Part shown: piece by piece, positions 18,413 through 26,647 of the stretch
How positions within the stretch are numbered: position 1 is the stretch's first letter
Layout: each line of letters opens with the position of its first letter
From: UBA7803 sp963822255
GTDB lineage: Bacteria > Pseudomonadota > Gammaproteobacteria > Pseudomonadales > Azotimanducaceae
Assembly: GCA_963822255.1 (NCBI GenBank)
Contig: CAWGGV010000009.1
Span: forward strand, 62,001-126,000
Direction of reading: 5' to 3'
Length of the DNA: 64,000 nt
Translations under genes and position numbers: made by a program
The notes under the pieces: generated by a model
The model's input: the letters and a program-made list of their open reading frames with translations, nothing else
What the model was told of the DNA's origin: nothing
Databases searched by the model: none

Positions 18413-19441
18413 ATGCGCTACCGATTGCTGGGCAACAGCGGACTCAAGGTCTCCGAGCTCGCGCTCGGGGCGATGACATTCGGCACCGAAAGCGGCTTCG
18501 GCGTCGATAAAGACGAAAGCCGGCGCGTCTACGACGGGTTCCGGGAAGCCGGTGGTAACTTCATCGACACCGCCAACGTCTATTCCGGCGGTACCAGCGA
18601 AAAGTTCCTCGGCGAATTCATCGGCAGCGAGCGCGACCGGGTGGTGCTGGCCACCAAGTACACGGGCCCCACCCGCGGCCGGGACGTCAACGCCGCCGGC
18701 AACTCCCGGAAGAACATGATGACCTCGGTGCACGAGAGCCTGCGGCGCCTGAACACGGACTACATCGACCTTTACTGGGTGCACGCCCGCGATTACCTCA
18801 CGCCCATCGAGGAGGTCATGCGCGGCCTGGACGATCTGGTACGCGCGGGCAAGGTCCTGTACGTGGGCGTGTCCGATACGCCCGCGTGGGTAGTCTCTCA
18901 GGCCAACACCCTGGCCGAGCTCAGGGGCTGGACGCGGTTCGTGGGGCTGCAGATCCGCTACAGCCTGGTGGATCGCACCGTGGAGCGGGAGCTGCTGCCC
19001 ATGGCGCGGGCCCTGGATCTGGCGGTCACCCCCTGGGGCATCGTCGGCTCCGGCATCCTCACCGGCAAGTACAACCGCGACCAAGACACCGAGGGCCGGG
19101 CCCGGCGGCGCGACATGTTGAGCGAACGGAGCCTCGGGATCGCCGCCGAAGTGGTGGCGGTGGCCGACGAGCTGGAGGTGACCCCCTCCCAGGTGGCCAT
19201 TGCCTGGGTCCGCCAGGGGGAAGGCAACATCATCCCGCTGGTCGGGGCGCGCACGGTGGCGCAGCTCGAAGAGAACCTCGGCTGCCTGAACCTGCATCTC
19301 AGCGAGGAGCACAAGGCACGTCTCGACGAGGTGAGCGCCATCTCCGCCGGCTTCCCCCACGACATGCTGCGGCCCCAGGCCCAAGCCACGGCGAAGCGCG
19401 TGCACAATCACCGCGGCGCCGTCACCCCCGAGTACCGCTGA
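18413..19441 (+). CDS. Aldo/keto reductase
   Basis: 342-residue NADPH-dependent TIM-barrel reductase. Conserved Asp in NFIDTANVYSGG, Lys in VLATKY and His in YWVHARD form the catalytic set, and GSGILTGKY with IPLVGARTVAQLEENL is the cofactor region. The ATG at 18413 is preferred because GGGAGGGG precedes it; an upstream in-frame start would add a low-complexity N-terminus. Closest in style to the YajO/general stress AKRs. Substrate unknown. Confidence 0.88.
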   Translation: MRYRLLGNSGLKVSELALGAMTFGTESGFGVDKDESRRVYDGFREAGGNFIDTANVYSGGTSEKFLGEFIGSERDRVVLATKYTGPTRGRDVNAAGNSRKNMMTSVHESLRRLNTDYIDLYWVHARDYLTPIEEVMRGLDDLVRAGKVLYVGVSDTPAWVVSQANTLAELRGWTRFVGLQIRYSLVDRTVERELLPMARALDLAVTPWGIVGSGILTGKYNRDQDTEGRARRRDMLSERSLGIAAEVVAVADELEVTPSQVAIAWVRQGEGNIIPLVGARTVAQLEENLGCLNLHLSEEHKARLDEVSAISAGFPHDMLRPQAQATAKRVHNHRGAVTPEYR

Positions 19442-19445
19442 CCGC

Positions 19446-19540
19446 CGCGGGAGCGGCCTGTGGCCGCGATCGCGAGCAGGAGCTCGCTCCCACACCACAC
19501 CGGTGCCTGTGGGAGCGGCCTCCCGGCCGCGATCCTCGGC
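19446..19540. repeat. REP-like palindromes (GTGGGAGCGGCC...GGCCGCGAT)
   Basis: Two intergenic palindromic units. The second, at 19508-19540, reads GTGGGAGCGGCCTCCCGG then CCGCGATC and resembles Pseudomonas REP sequences. Related units occur inside ygiQ (20345-20444) and at 52011-52082. They fold as G+C-rich hairpins and lie in the gap between the aldo/keto reductase and ygiQ. Confidence 0.8.
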
Positions 19541-19566
19541 GACGAAGGGCGTATGATGCGCCGCTC

Positions 19567-21735
19567 ATGAAGGCGCCAACCTCAGCTCTGTCGCCGAAGC
19601 CGCTCGGCAGCTATCGCAAGCACTGGGCGCACAAGCTCACGCCGGCGCCCGTGCTGCCCATGAGCCGCGCCGAGATGGACCTGCTCGGCTGGGACCAGTG
19701 CGACGTGATCCTGGTAACCGGCGACGCCTACGTCGACCACCCGAGCTTCGGAATGGCCATCGTCGGGCGGTTCCTCGAGTCCCACGGCTTCCGGGTGGGC
19801 ATCATTGCTCAGCCGGACTGGCGCGGCACGGCCGATTTCGAAGCGCTCGGCCGCCCTGCCCTGTTCTTCGGCGTCACCGCCGGCAATATGGATTCGATGG
19901 TCAATCGCTACACGGCCGAGCGGCGCATCCGCCACGACGATGCCTACACACCGGGCGGCGCAGGCGGCCGGCGCCCCGACCGCAGCGTCATCGTCTACGC
20001 CCAGCGAGTGAGGGAGGCGTTCAAGGACGTTCCGCTCATCCTCGGCGGCATCGAGGCGAGCCTGCGCCGGATCGCCCACTACGATTACTGGCAGGAGAAG
20101 GTGCGCCGCTCGGTGCTGCTGGACGCCCGCGGCGACCTGCTGCTGTACGGCAACGCGGAGCGGGCCCTGGCGGAGGTGGCCCACCGGCTGGCGGCCGGCG
20201 AGCCGGTGAAGGAGATCACCGACGTGCGCGGCACGGCGTTTCTCCGCGACCGCGTGCCCGGCGGCTGGATCGAGGTGGATTCGACGCATCTGGACACCCC
20301 GGGCCGGATCGATCCGCCGGTGGATCCTTACCTCATGACTCCCGGTGGGAGCGGCCCGCCGGGCGTGAGGTCCGGCGAAGCGCCGGAAGATCGCGGCCGG
20401 GAGGCCGCTCCCACAGATGACCGTGGCCGAGAGGCTGCTCCCACGACGGTGGTTCGCTTCGTCGGCCACGTGAAGAACGCCGACCGGGGCCGGACCGTTA
20501 TCCGGCTGCCCGACTTCGACGCGGTGCGGCGGGATCCGGTGCTCTATGCCCACGCCTCGCGCATCCTGCACACCGAGTCGAACCCAGGCAACGCCCGCGC
20601 GCTGGTGCAGCGTCACGGCAACAAGGAGCTGTGGCTGAACGCGCCGCCGATCCCCCTCGCCACCGCCGAGATGGACGCGCTGTACGAGCTGCCGTTCACG
20701 CGGCGCCCGCACCCGGCCTACGGCGACGCGCGGATTCCCGCCTACGAGATGATCCGTTTCTCCGTGGCCATCCAGCGCGGCTGCTTCGGCGGCTGCACGT
20801 TCTGCTCCATCACCGAGCACGAGGGCCGGATCATCCAGAGCCGGTCAGAGGAATCCGTGCTGCGGGAGATCGAGACCATTCGCGACACCGTGCCCGGCTT
20901 CACCGGCGTCGTCTCCGACTTGGGCGGACCCACCGCCAACATGTACCGGCTCGCCTGCAAGAGCCGCGAGATCGAGGCCGCGTGCCGTCGCCCGTCCTGC
21001 GTCTACCCAGGCATCTGCCCCAACCTGAACACCGACCATTCGCCGCTGGTATCGCTGTACCGCAAGGCACGGGCTCTGCCGGGGGTGAAGAAGGTGCTCA
21101 TCGCCTCCGGGGTCCGCTACGACCTGGCGGTGGAGTCGCCCGAGTACGTGCGCGAGCTCGCCGCCCACCACACCGGCGGATACCTCAAGATCGCGCCGGA
21201 GGCACTGAGCGAAGGGCCGCTGTCCAAGATGATGAAGCCCGGCATGGACACCTACTACCGGTTCAAGACGCTGTTCGACCGCTACTCGGCCGAGGCCGGC
21301 AAAGAGCAGTACCTGATTCCCTACTTCATCGCGGCCCATCCCGGCACCACCGATCAGGACATGCTGGAGCTGGCACTGTGGCTCAAGCACAACGGCTTTC
21401 GCGCCGATCAGGTGCAGGCATTCCTTCCTTCCCCCATGGCTACCGCCACGGCCATGTATCACAGCGGCGCCAACCCGCTGAAGAAGATCACCCGGGACGG
21501 CGAGCAGGTGGTGGTGCCCAAGGGGCTCAAGCAGCGGCGTCTGCACAAGGCATTCCTGCGCTACCACGACCCCAACAACTGGCCTCTGCTGCGAGCCGCG
21601 CTCCAGCGCATGGGCCGCGCCGACCTCATCGGCAACGGCAAGCGTCATCTGGTGCCCCGTTACCAGCCGTCAGGCACGGGCGACGCGCCGGAGGGTGCCC
21701 GGCGGCCGTTCCGGACACAGCACACGCGCGCATGA
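19567..21735 (+). CDS. ygiQ: YgiQ-family radical SAM protein
   Basis: 722-residue radical SAM protein of unknown reaction. The [4Fe-4S]/SAM motif CxxxCxxC is in RGCFGGCTFCSI, followed by EHEGR; the N-terminal half has the family's DVILVTGDAYVDHPSFG and the LILGGIEASLRR segment. At about residues 260-293 the protein contains a Gly/Pro/Arg-rich insert (GGSGPPGVRSGE, then two copies of DRGREAAPT) encoded by REP palindromes, in frame. The start ATG 19567 agrees with family N-termini. The 3' end runs into a 21-bp tandem repeat, which supplies the stop codon. Confidence 0.9.
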   Translation: MKAPTSALSPKPLGSYRKHWAHKLTPAPVLPMSRAEMDLLGWDQCDVILVTGDAYVDHPSFGMAIVGRFLESHGFRVGIIAQPDWRGTADFEALGRPALFFGVTAGNMDSMVNRYTAERRIRHDDAYTPGGAGGRRPDRSVIVYAQRVREAFKDVPLILGGIEASLRRIAHYDYWQEKVRRSVLLDARGDLLLYGNAERALAEVAHRLAAGEPVKEITDVRGTAFLRDRVPGGWIEVDSTHLDTPGRIDPPVDPYLMTPGGSGPPGVRSGEAPEDRGREAAPTDDRGREAAPTTVVRFVGHVKNADRGRTVIRLPDFDAVRRDPVLYAHASRILHTESNPGNARALVQRHGNKELWLNAPPIPLATAEMDALYELPFTRRPHPAYGDARIPAYEMIRFSVAIQRGCFGGCTFCSITEHEGRIIQSRSEESVLREIETIRDTVPGFTGVVSDLGGPTANMYRLACKSREIEAACRRPSCVYPGICPNLNTDHSPLVSLYRKARALPGVKKVLIASGVRYDLAVESPEYVRELAAHHTGGYLKIAPEALSEGPLSKMMKPGMDTYYRFKTLFDRYSAEAGKEQYLIPYFIAAHPGTTDQDMLELALWLKHNGFRADQVQAFLPSPMATATAMYHSGANPLKKITRDGEQVVVPKGLKQRRLHKAFLRYHDPNNWPLLRAALQRMGRADLIGNGKRHLVPRYQPSGTGDAPEGARRPFRTQHTRA
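20345..20444. repeat. REP palindromes inserted in frame inside ygiQ
   Basis: Three REP-type units: one forward (GTGGGAGCGG at 20345) and two reverse (CGGCCGGGAGGCCGCTCCCAC ending near 20412 and a diverged copy ending near 20444). Together with flanks they keep the reading frame and encode about 34 residues absent from the surrounding conserved protein. Confidence 0.8.
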
Positions 21736-21835
21736 CTGCGCGTTCAGCGCGCATGACTGCGCGTTCAGCGCGCATGACTGCGCGTTCAGCGCGCATGACT
21801 GCGCGTTCAGAGCGCATGACTGCGCGTCAGCGTTG
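21731..21835 (+). repeat. 21-bp tandem repeat (five copies)
   Basis: Unit CATGACTGCGCGTTCAGCGCG starts at 21731, 21752, 21773, 21794 and 21815, the last with small changes. The first copy provides the TGA of ygiQ, and the last overlaps the stop of the convergent thioesterase gene at 21827. Each unit contains short GCGCG inverted repeats. Confidence 0.9.
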
Positions 21836-22675
21836 ACGCATCAGGCCTTCCTGCATGGTGGACGCGATGAGCGCGCCCTGCTCGGTGTAGATGAGTCCGC
21901 GGTTGTAGCTGCGGCCTGCCGAGGCGGACGGGCTGTCCAGCACGTACAGCAGCCAGTGGTCGGCGCGCCAGCCGTCCACCGCGGGACGGTGCAGCCACAT
22001 GGCGTGGTCGAGGCTCGCCATCTGCATGCGCCGGCGGTCGAAGGAGCCGCGGTGCGGCAGCCGCCCGGTCGACAGCAGCGCGTTGTCCGACTCGTACACC
22101 AACAGGCACGTGTGCAGCACCGGGTCGTCGGGCAAGGTCCCACTGGCGCGAAACCAGATGTGCTGACGCGGCGGATGGGGCGCATTGCGCTTGAGGACAC
22201 GGTGCTCGGTGCGCCAGGCGGTGAAAGGCGCCTCGCTGAGGATCGCCGGGATACGTTCCTCCGCCGGCGGCTCCAGCATCGGCATGTCCGTCTGGTGAGC
22301 GAACCCAGGCTCTGCCAGCTGGAACGATACGTCCATGGTGAAGATGGCCTGGCCATGCTGAATCACCACCACCCGGCGGGTGGTGAACGAGCTGCCGTTG
22401 CGGATGGGCTCGACCTCGACGAGCGCCGGAACCCGCGGATCCCCCGGCCTCAGAAAATAGCCGTGCAGCGAGTGGGGCGGACGATCCGGCGGCACCGTGG
22501 CCATGGCCGCCTTCATAGCCTGGGCCATGATCTGCCCGCCGTACAGGCGGCCGCGCCGGCCGGTTGGCGGCCGGCCGCTGGAAGTGCGGGCGCGAAACAG
22601 ATGTTGCTCGATACTCTCGATGTCGAGCAGGTCCACCAGTTCCCGGAGACTGGCGGAAGCGGCGCGTACGGTCAT
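21827..22675 (-). CDS. Acyl-CoA thioesterase II (TesB-type double hot-dog)
   Basis: 282-residue double hot-dog thioesterase hydrolysing acyl-CoA to fatty acid and CoA. LYGGQIMAQAMKAA in the N-terminal half and LDHAMWLHRP in the C-terminal half are family landmarks; the first includes the FGGQ-like motif. The start at 22675 gives the usual N-terminus ahead of LVDLLDIESIEQHLF; 22711 would add 12 residues. The 3' end touches the 21-bp tandem repeat. A broad role in fatty-acid turnover is likely. Confidence 0.85.
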   Translation of the reverse strand: MTVRAASASLRELVDLLDIESIEQHLFRARTSSGRPPTGRRGRLYGGQIMAQAMKAAMATVPPDRPPHSLHGYFLRPGDPRVPALVEVEPIRNGSSFTTRRVVVIQHGQAIFTMDVSFQLAEPGFAHQTDMPMLEPPAEERIPAILSEAPFTAWRTEHRVLKRNAPHPPRQHIWFRASGTLPDDPVLHTCLLVYESDNALLSTGRLPHRGSFDRRRMQMASLDHAMWLHRPAVDGWRADHWLLYVLDSPSASAGRSYNRGLIYTEQGALIASTMQEGLMRQR

Positions 22676-22884
22676 GGGGTCGGCCGGGTGGGCGTTTGCG
22701 AAGCCGCGCATCCTACAAGAACCGCCGCCGTGCCGCGACAAGCCGCGTGTGTCCCGCCGGCTCAGGATGTGTATCGTTGGCGCATCTCGCCGCAACGGCC
22801 GGTGACCCGAATGCACTCGCACCTTCTGCACCTTCCAGCCACGGATCCGACCACGCCGAGCCGGTTTCAACGACGCCCGGCCAC

Positions 22885-23776
22885 GTGGTCGTGGCGGGCG
22901 GCACCGGGTTCCTCGGCAGCCGCTTGGTGCCGGCCCTGGCCGCGGCCGGTCACGAGGTGGTGGTTCTGACCCGCGGCCGCCGCGAGGACACCGAGCACGC
23001 CCGCTTCGTCCAATGGCATCCCGCCGGAGACCTGGGCGAACGGCGCCCATGGCACGATGCCCTGTCCGATGCCGCCGCTGTGATCAATCTGTGCGGCGCC
23101 AGCGCGGCGGCGCGCCGCTGGAGCACGCGTCGGAAGCAGGAGCTGGTGGAGAGCCGGGTTCTGCCGAGCCGCGCACTGGTGGCGGCCGCCAACGGTCTCG
23201 AACATCCGCCGGCTGCCATCCTCCAGGCCTCCGGCGTCAACTACTACGGCACGGGCGAGGCGCAGCGCGACGAGTCGGCACCGGCCGGCTCGGACTTTCT
23301 CGCCCACCTGGCATCCGCCTGGGAAGCGCCCCTCGAGGAGACCCTCATCCGTACCGTGACGCTGCGGTTCGGCGCCGTTCTGGACGACCGCAGCGGCGCG
23401 CTGCCGCAGATGCTGTTGCCGTTTCGGCTGTTCGCGGGAGGACCGGTCGCCGGCGGCCATCAGTGGCTGTCCTGGATTCACGTTCGGGACGCCGTGCGGG
23501 CGATCCTGTTCCTCATGGATTCGCCTCTGGCGGACGCGGTGAACGTCACGTCGCCGCAGCCGATCCGCAACGGCGATTTCGCCCGCACCGCCGGTCGGGT
23601 ACTGCACCGGCCGGCGTTCCTCCCCATGCCGCGCATCGTCATCAGCGCGGTGCTGGGGGAAGGGGCCACCATGGTCTGCGACGGCGTGCAGGCCTTCCCG
23701 GGCGAAGCTCGAGCGCGCCGGCTTCGACTTCCACTACCCCGAGATCGAGGCAGCGTTGAGGAGCCTGGTGGGGTAG
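22885..23776 (+). pseudogene. TIGR01777-type NAD-dependent epimerase, 3' frameshift
   Basis: Rossmann-fold epimerase-like protein of the YfcH/TIGR01777 group: AGGTGFLGSRL at the start, INLCGAS, then ASGVNYYGTG and SWIHVRDAVRAI. The end of the expected protein, KLERAGFDFHYPEIEAALRSLVG, is present but in another frame, stopping at 23776. One extra G near 23700 explains it; without that correction the frame runs on to 23988 through meaningless sequence. The start is uncertain: GTG at 22885 is the first start close to the GGTGFLG motif. Role unknown; homologues associate with cell-division or envelope phenotypes. Confidence 0.7.
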
Positions 23777-23805
23777 CGCGTTTCCGCTACCCGATCAGGC
23801 ACGGA

Positions 23806-26577
23806 TCAGAACGTCTTCTCCCAGCGTCCGCCGAAGCTCCATTCCGACATGTTGATGCCGCCGTAGCCCGAATAGGCCTGGTAGTCCACGAAGCCGGACA
23901 GGCCATAGATGAATTGGGCGGAGACGCCCACCGACCAGATCAGGTAGTTGGGGTCGGGACGGTTGCTCTGCAGGGTGATCGTCGGTGACGGGTTGTTCGG
24001 ATCACCGGCGAACGGGTCGTTGACGAAGTTGAACGCAAGGGTCTCGCGGTTGTTCTCGAACTCGTGCACCCAGTCCACCCTGGCGTTGGGCACCAGAACC
24101 CCCCAATCCGTCAGCCAGGCATAGGAGAAGTGGCCGCCGCCGTTCAGCGTCATCGATGTGCTGCTCTGGTCGTTGACGTGCACGTCGAGACCGCCGGCTC
24201 CGGTCTCCGAGAAGCCGTCGACCTTCACGTTGAAGTAGTAGCCGCCGAAATGGGGGCCGAAGGTGAAACCGCCGTGGTTCAGATCCCAGCCGGTGCCGAA
24301 TCCGAGCGAGTACTGCTTGCCGTCCGTCTTGCCTCGGCCGACGCGGTCGACGTTACCCGTCGGCGTGACCAGGGACACCGTGCGCCGGGAATCGTAGTCG
24401 TTGCCGCCATAGGTAACGAGAGCGTCCAGATAGAAGCTGTCCTCCTTGTAGTACGTGAGATAGCCGGCGGTGTCCCAGTTGTCGATGTCGAGACCGCCGC
24501 CGCCGCCGGTGAAGTCGGTATTCACCGAGCCGAAGCTTGCCGACACCCCGACGATGAAGTTCTGCTGCAGCCGGTAGTCGACGCCGGTGGTGACCGAGTA
24601 GAGATCGAAATCGAATCCGGCCTCGTGGTCCGAGCGCTTCTGATCACCGCTGGAGATCCGGCCGTTGACGAACCCGCCCCAGCGACCCCAGGCGTCATCG
24701 TCGCCACTGGCGCCACCGCCCACCAGCTTGTCGAACATCTCCTGCAAGGCCCGGCCGGCGATCTGCTGGCCGCCGATGTCGAGGTTCAGATCCACCAGGC
24801 TGAGGCCCGTGGCGCCATTGCGCAGCGCGTTCAGCCGCTGGGAGATGTTGCCATGCTGCAGGGCGGTCAGACGCAGAGCATCGAACGTGGATACCAGCAG
24901 CTCTTCCGGGTTGATGGCGTCGAGTGCGCGGCGCACGGTGTCGTCGTCGGTGTCGGGGGAGGTGAGCAGATTGCACACCGTGGAAAGCTCCTGCTGCTCG
25001 GAACTCGGCGACGGCAGATCGTTCAGCCGCGGGCAGGTCTGGTCGAACCAGCCGGCGAGCGCCGCCTGGTTGGGGCTGAGGTTCGCAATGCCGGCTATCT
25101 CCCGGGTGCCGCTGGCATCGATGGTGACGGTGATACTGCTGTTGCTGCCGAGTTGCGCCGACCCCGTGATGTTGGAGAGCTTCACCACGAAGTCCTCGGC
25201 TTGCTCCTGGTTCGTGTCCGGGAGAATCTGGACGCTGACGGTCTTGTCGGCGCCGTCACCGTCTGCCCACGTCACCGTGCCGGCAGCAGCAACGTAATCC
25301 TGACCTGCCACGGCAGTGCCATCGGCGGTCGCATAGTCGACGGTCACCACCCCCGCCGTGTCTCCGGCCCTCACCAGGGTCAGAACCACCTGGCCGTCCG
25401 CCTCGGTCGTGGAGGCAGAGGCGACCGAGAAACCCGTGGTCGTCACGTCGTCGTTGGTGATGGTGAGGGTCGCCTGGATGGACGATGCGAAGCCGGCATC
25501 CGTACTGGCGTCCAGCAGCACGGTTTCGTCCGGCTCGGTCACGGCGTCATCGACGATCGGCACGGTGAAGGTCTTATCGGCGCCATCGCCATCCGCCCAG
25601 GTCACGTTGCCGGTGACGGCCTGATAGTCGCTGCCGGCGGCTGCGGTGCCGTCTGTCGTGCGATAGAACACTGTGAGAGCGCCAGCCGTGCCCCCCTGGC
25701 GGCTCACGGTGACGGCGGCGCTGCCGCCGTTCTCGGCAATCTGATAGGGCGCGTTGGCGAAGGCGAACTGCGGTCCGCCGCCGTCGTCGTCGACGATGTT
25801 GAGCGTGGTCTGCACGAAGGCCACGAAATCGGAATCTGTGCCGGCCCGGATCAGCACGGACTCGTTCCCTTCCACCGCGGTGTCGTCGAGGATCGGCACC
25901 GTGAACGTCTTGTCGGCGCCGTCGCCGTCCGCCCAGGTGACGCTGCCGTTCACCCCCGTGTAGTCCGTGCCGTCGACGGCGGTGCCGTCCACCGCCTGGT
26001 AATACACGACGAGCGGCCCGGCCGTGCCGCCGATTCGGTGCAGGGTGACGGTGGCACTGCCGCCGTTCTCCGCCACCTGGTATGGCTCGTTGGCGAAGCT
26101 GAACGGGATGGAGTTGCCGTCGTCATCCAGGATGGGAAAGAAGTTCTCGGTCGTATCGATATTGAAGGCGGGGCTGGCGGCGCAATCGACGGGCGCCGGC
26201 GTGCCGATCACCGCCGTGAAGGATTCGGTGTTCTCCTGCAGGGAATCGTCGATCACGGGGACGTTGAACGTCTGGGAAACCACCGTGTCCGCCACATCCA
26301 CGGAGAAAGTCAACGTCGTCGACGTGGTCTGGAAGTCGACGCCCGGGGTCGCGGCGTCGGGCGGCGGCTGGGAGAAGCCCTGCGCCGTCACGGGTACGTC
26401 GACGATGCAGAGGCTCGGATCGTCGCTGACCTCACGCTCCACCTCCACCGTGACGGTCTGAAAGCCGTCGCCTTCCAGCAGCCCGTTCGACTGGAACGTC
26501 GTCCGCACCTGGTAGCCCCACGCCGACGATGCCGCCGCCGCGAGCAGCGCGGCGCCAATGATCTTCCTGCTTGTCAC
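23806..26577 (-). CDS. Calx-beta domain autotransporter (outer membrane)
   Basis: 923-residue exported protein from a GTG start (VTSRKIIGAALLAAAASSAWGY is a signal peptide). It has four Calx-beta-like domains (about residues 25-155, 160-265, 268-372 and 375-490), with the repeated signatures VDGTDYTGVNGSVTWADGDGADKTFTV and ILDD. A linker follows, then a C-terminal autotransporter barrel (about 640-923) ending in WSFGGRWEKTF with the terminal Phe typical of outer-membrane proteins. Calx-beta domains bind Ca2+ and mediate adhesion. It begins 70 bp after the caspase-like gene, third in an operon with the kinase. Confidence 0.85.
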   Translation of the reverse strand: MTSRKIIGAALLAAAASSAWGYQVRTTFQSNGLLEGDGFQTVTVEVEREVSDDPSLCIVDVPVTAQGFSQPPPDAATPGVDFQTTSTTLTFSVDVADTVVSQTFNVPVIDDSLQENTESFTAVIGTPAPVDCAASPAFNIDTTENFFPILDDDGNSIPFSFANEPYQVAENGGSATVTLHRIGGTAGPLVVYYQAVDGTAVDGTDYTGVNGSVTWADGDGADKTFTVPILDDTAVEGNESVLIRAGTDSDFVAFVQTTLNIVDDDGGGPQFAFANAPYQIAENGGSAAVTVSRQGGTAGALTVFYRTTDGTAAAGSDYQAVTGNVTWADGDGADKTFTVPIVDDAVTEPDETVLLDASTDAGFASSIQATLTITNDDVTTTGFSVASASTTEADGQVVLTLVRAGDTAGVVTVDYATADGTAVAGQDYVAAAGTVTWADGDGADKTVSVQILPDTNQEQAEDFVVKLSNITGSAQLGSNSSITVTIDASGTREIAGIANLSPNQAALAGWFDQTCPRLNDLPSPSSEQQELSTVCNLLTSPDTDDDTVRRALDAINPEELLVSTFDALRLTALQHGNISQRLNALRNGATGLSLVDLNLDIGGQQIAGRALQEMFDKLVGGGASGDDDAWGRWGGFVNGRISSGDQKRSDHEAGFDFDLYSVTTGVDYRLQQNFIVGVSASFGSVNTDFTGGGGGLDIDNWDTAGYLTYYKEDSFYLDALVTYGGNDYDSRRTVSLVTPTGNVDRVGRGKTDGKQYSLGFGTGWDLNHGGFTFGPHFGGYYFNVKVDGFSETGAGGLDVHVNDQSSTSMTLNGGGHFSYAWLTDWGVLVPNARVDWVHEFENNRETLAFNFVNDPFAGDPNNPSPTITLQSNRPDPNYLIWSVGVSAQFIYGLSGFVDYQAYSGYGGINMSEWSFGGRWEKTF

Positions 26578-26647
26578 CCCAGGTCCCCTCGAATCGTCCT
26601 TCGAATCGTTCTGGCGAGCCGCGCGTGCCGGGCGCCGCCGAACAGTG

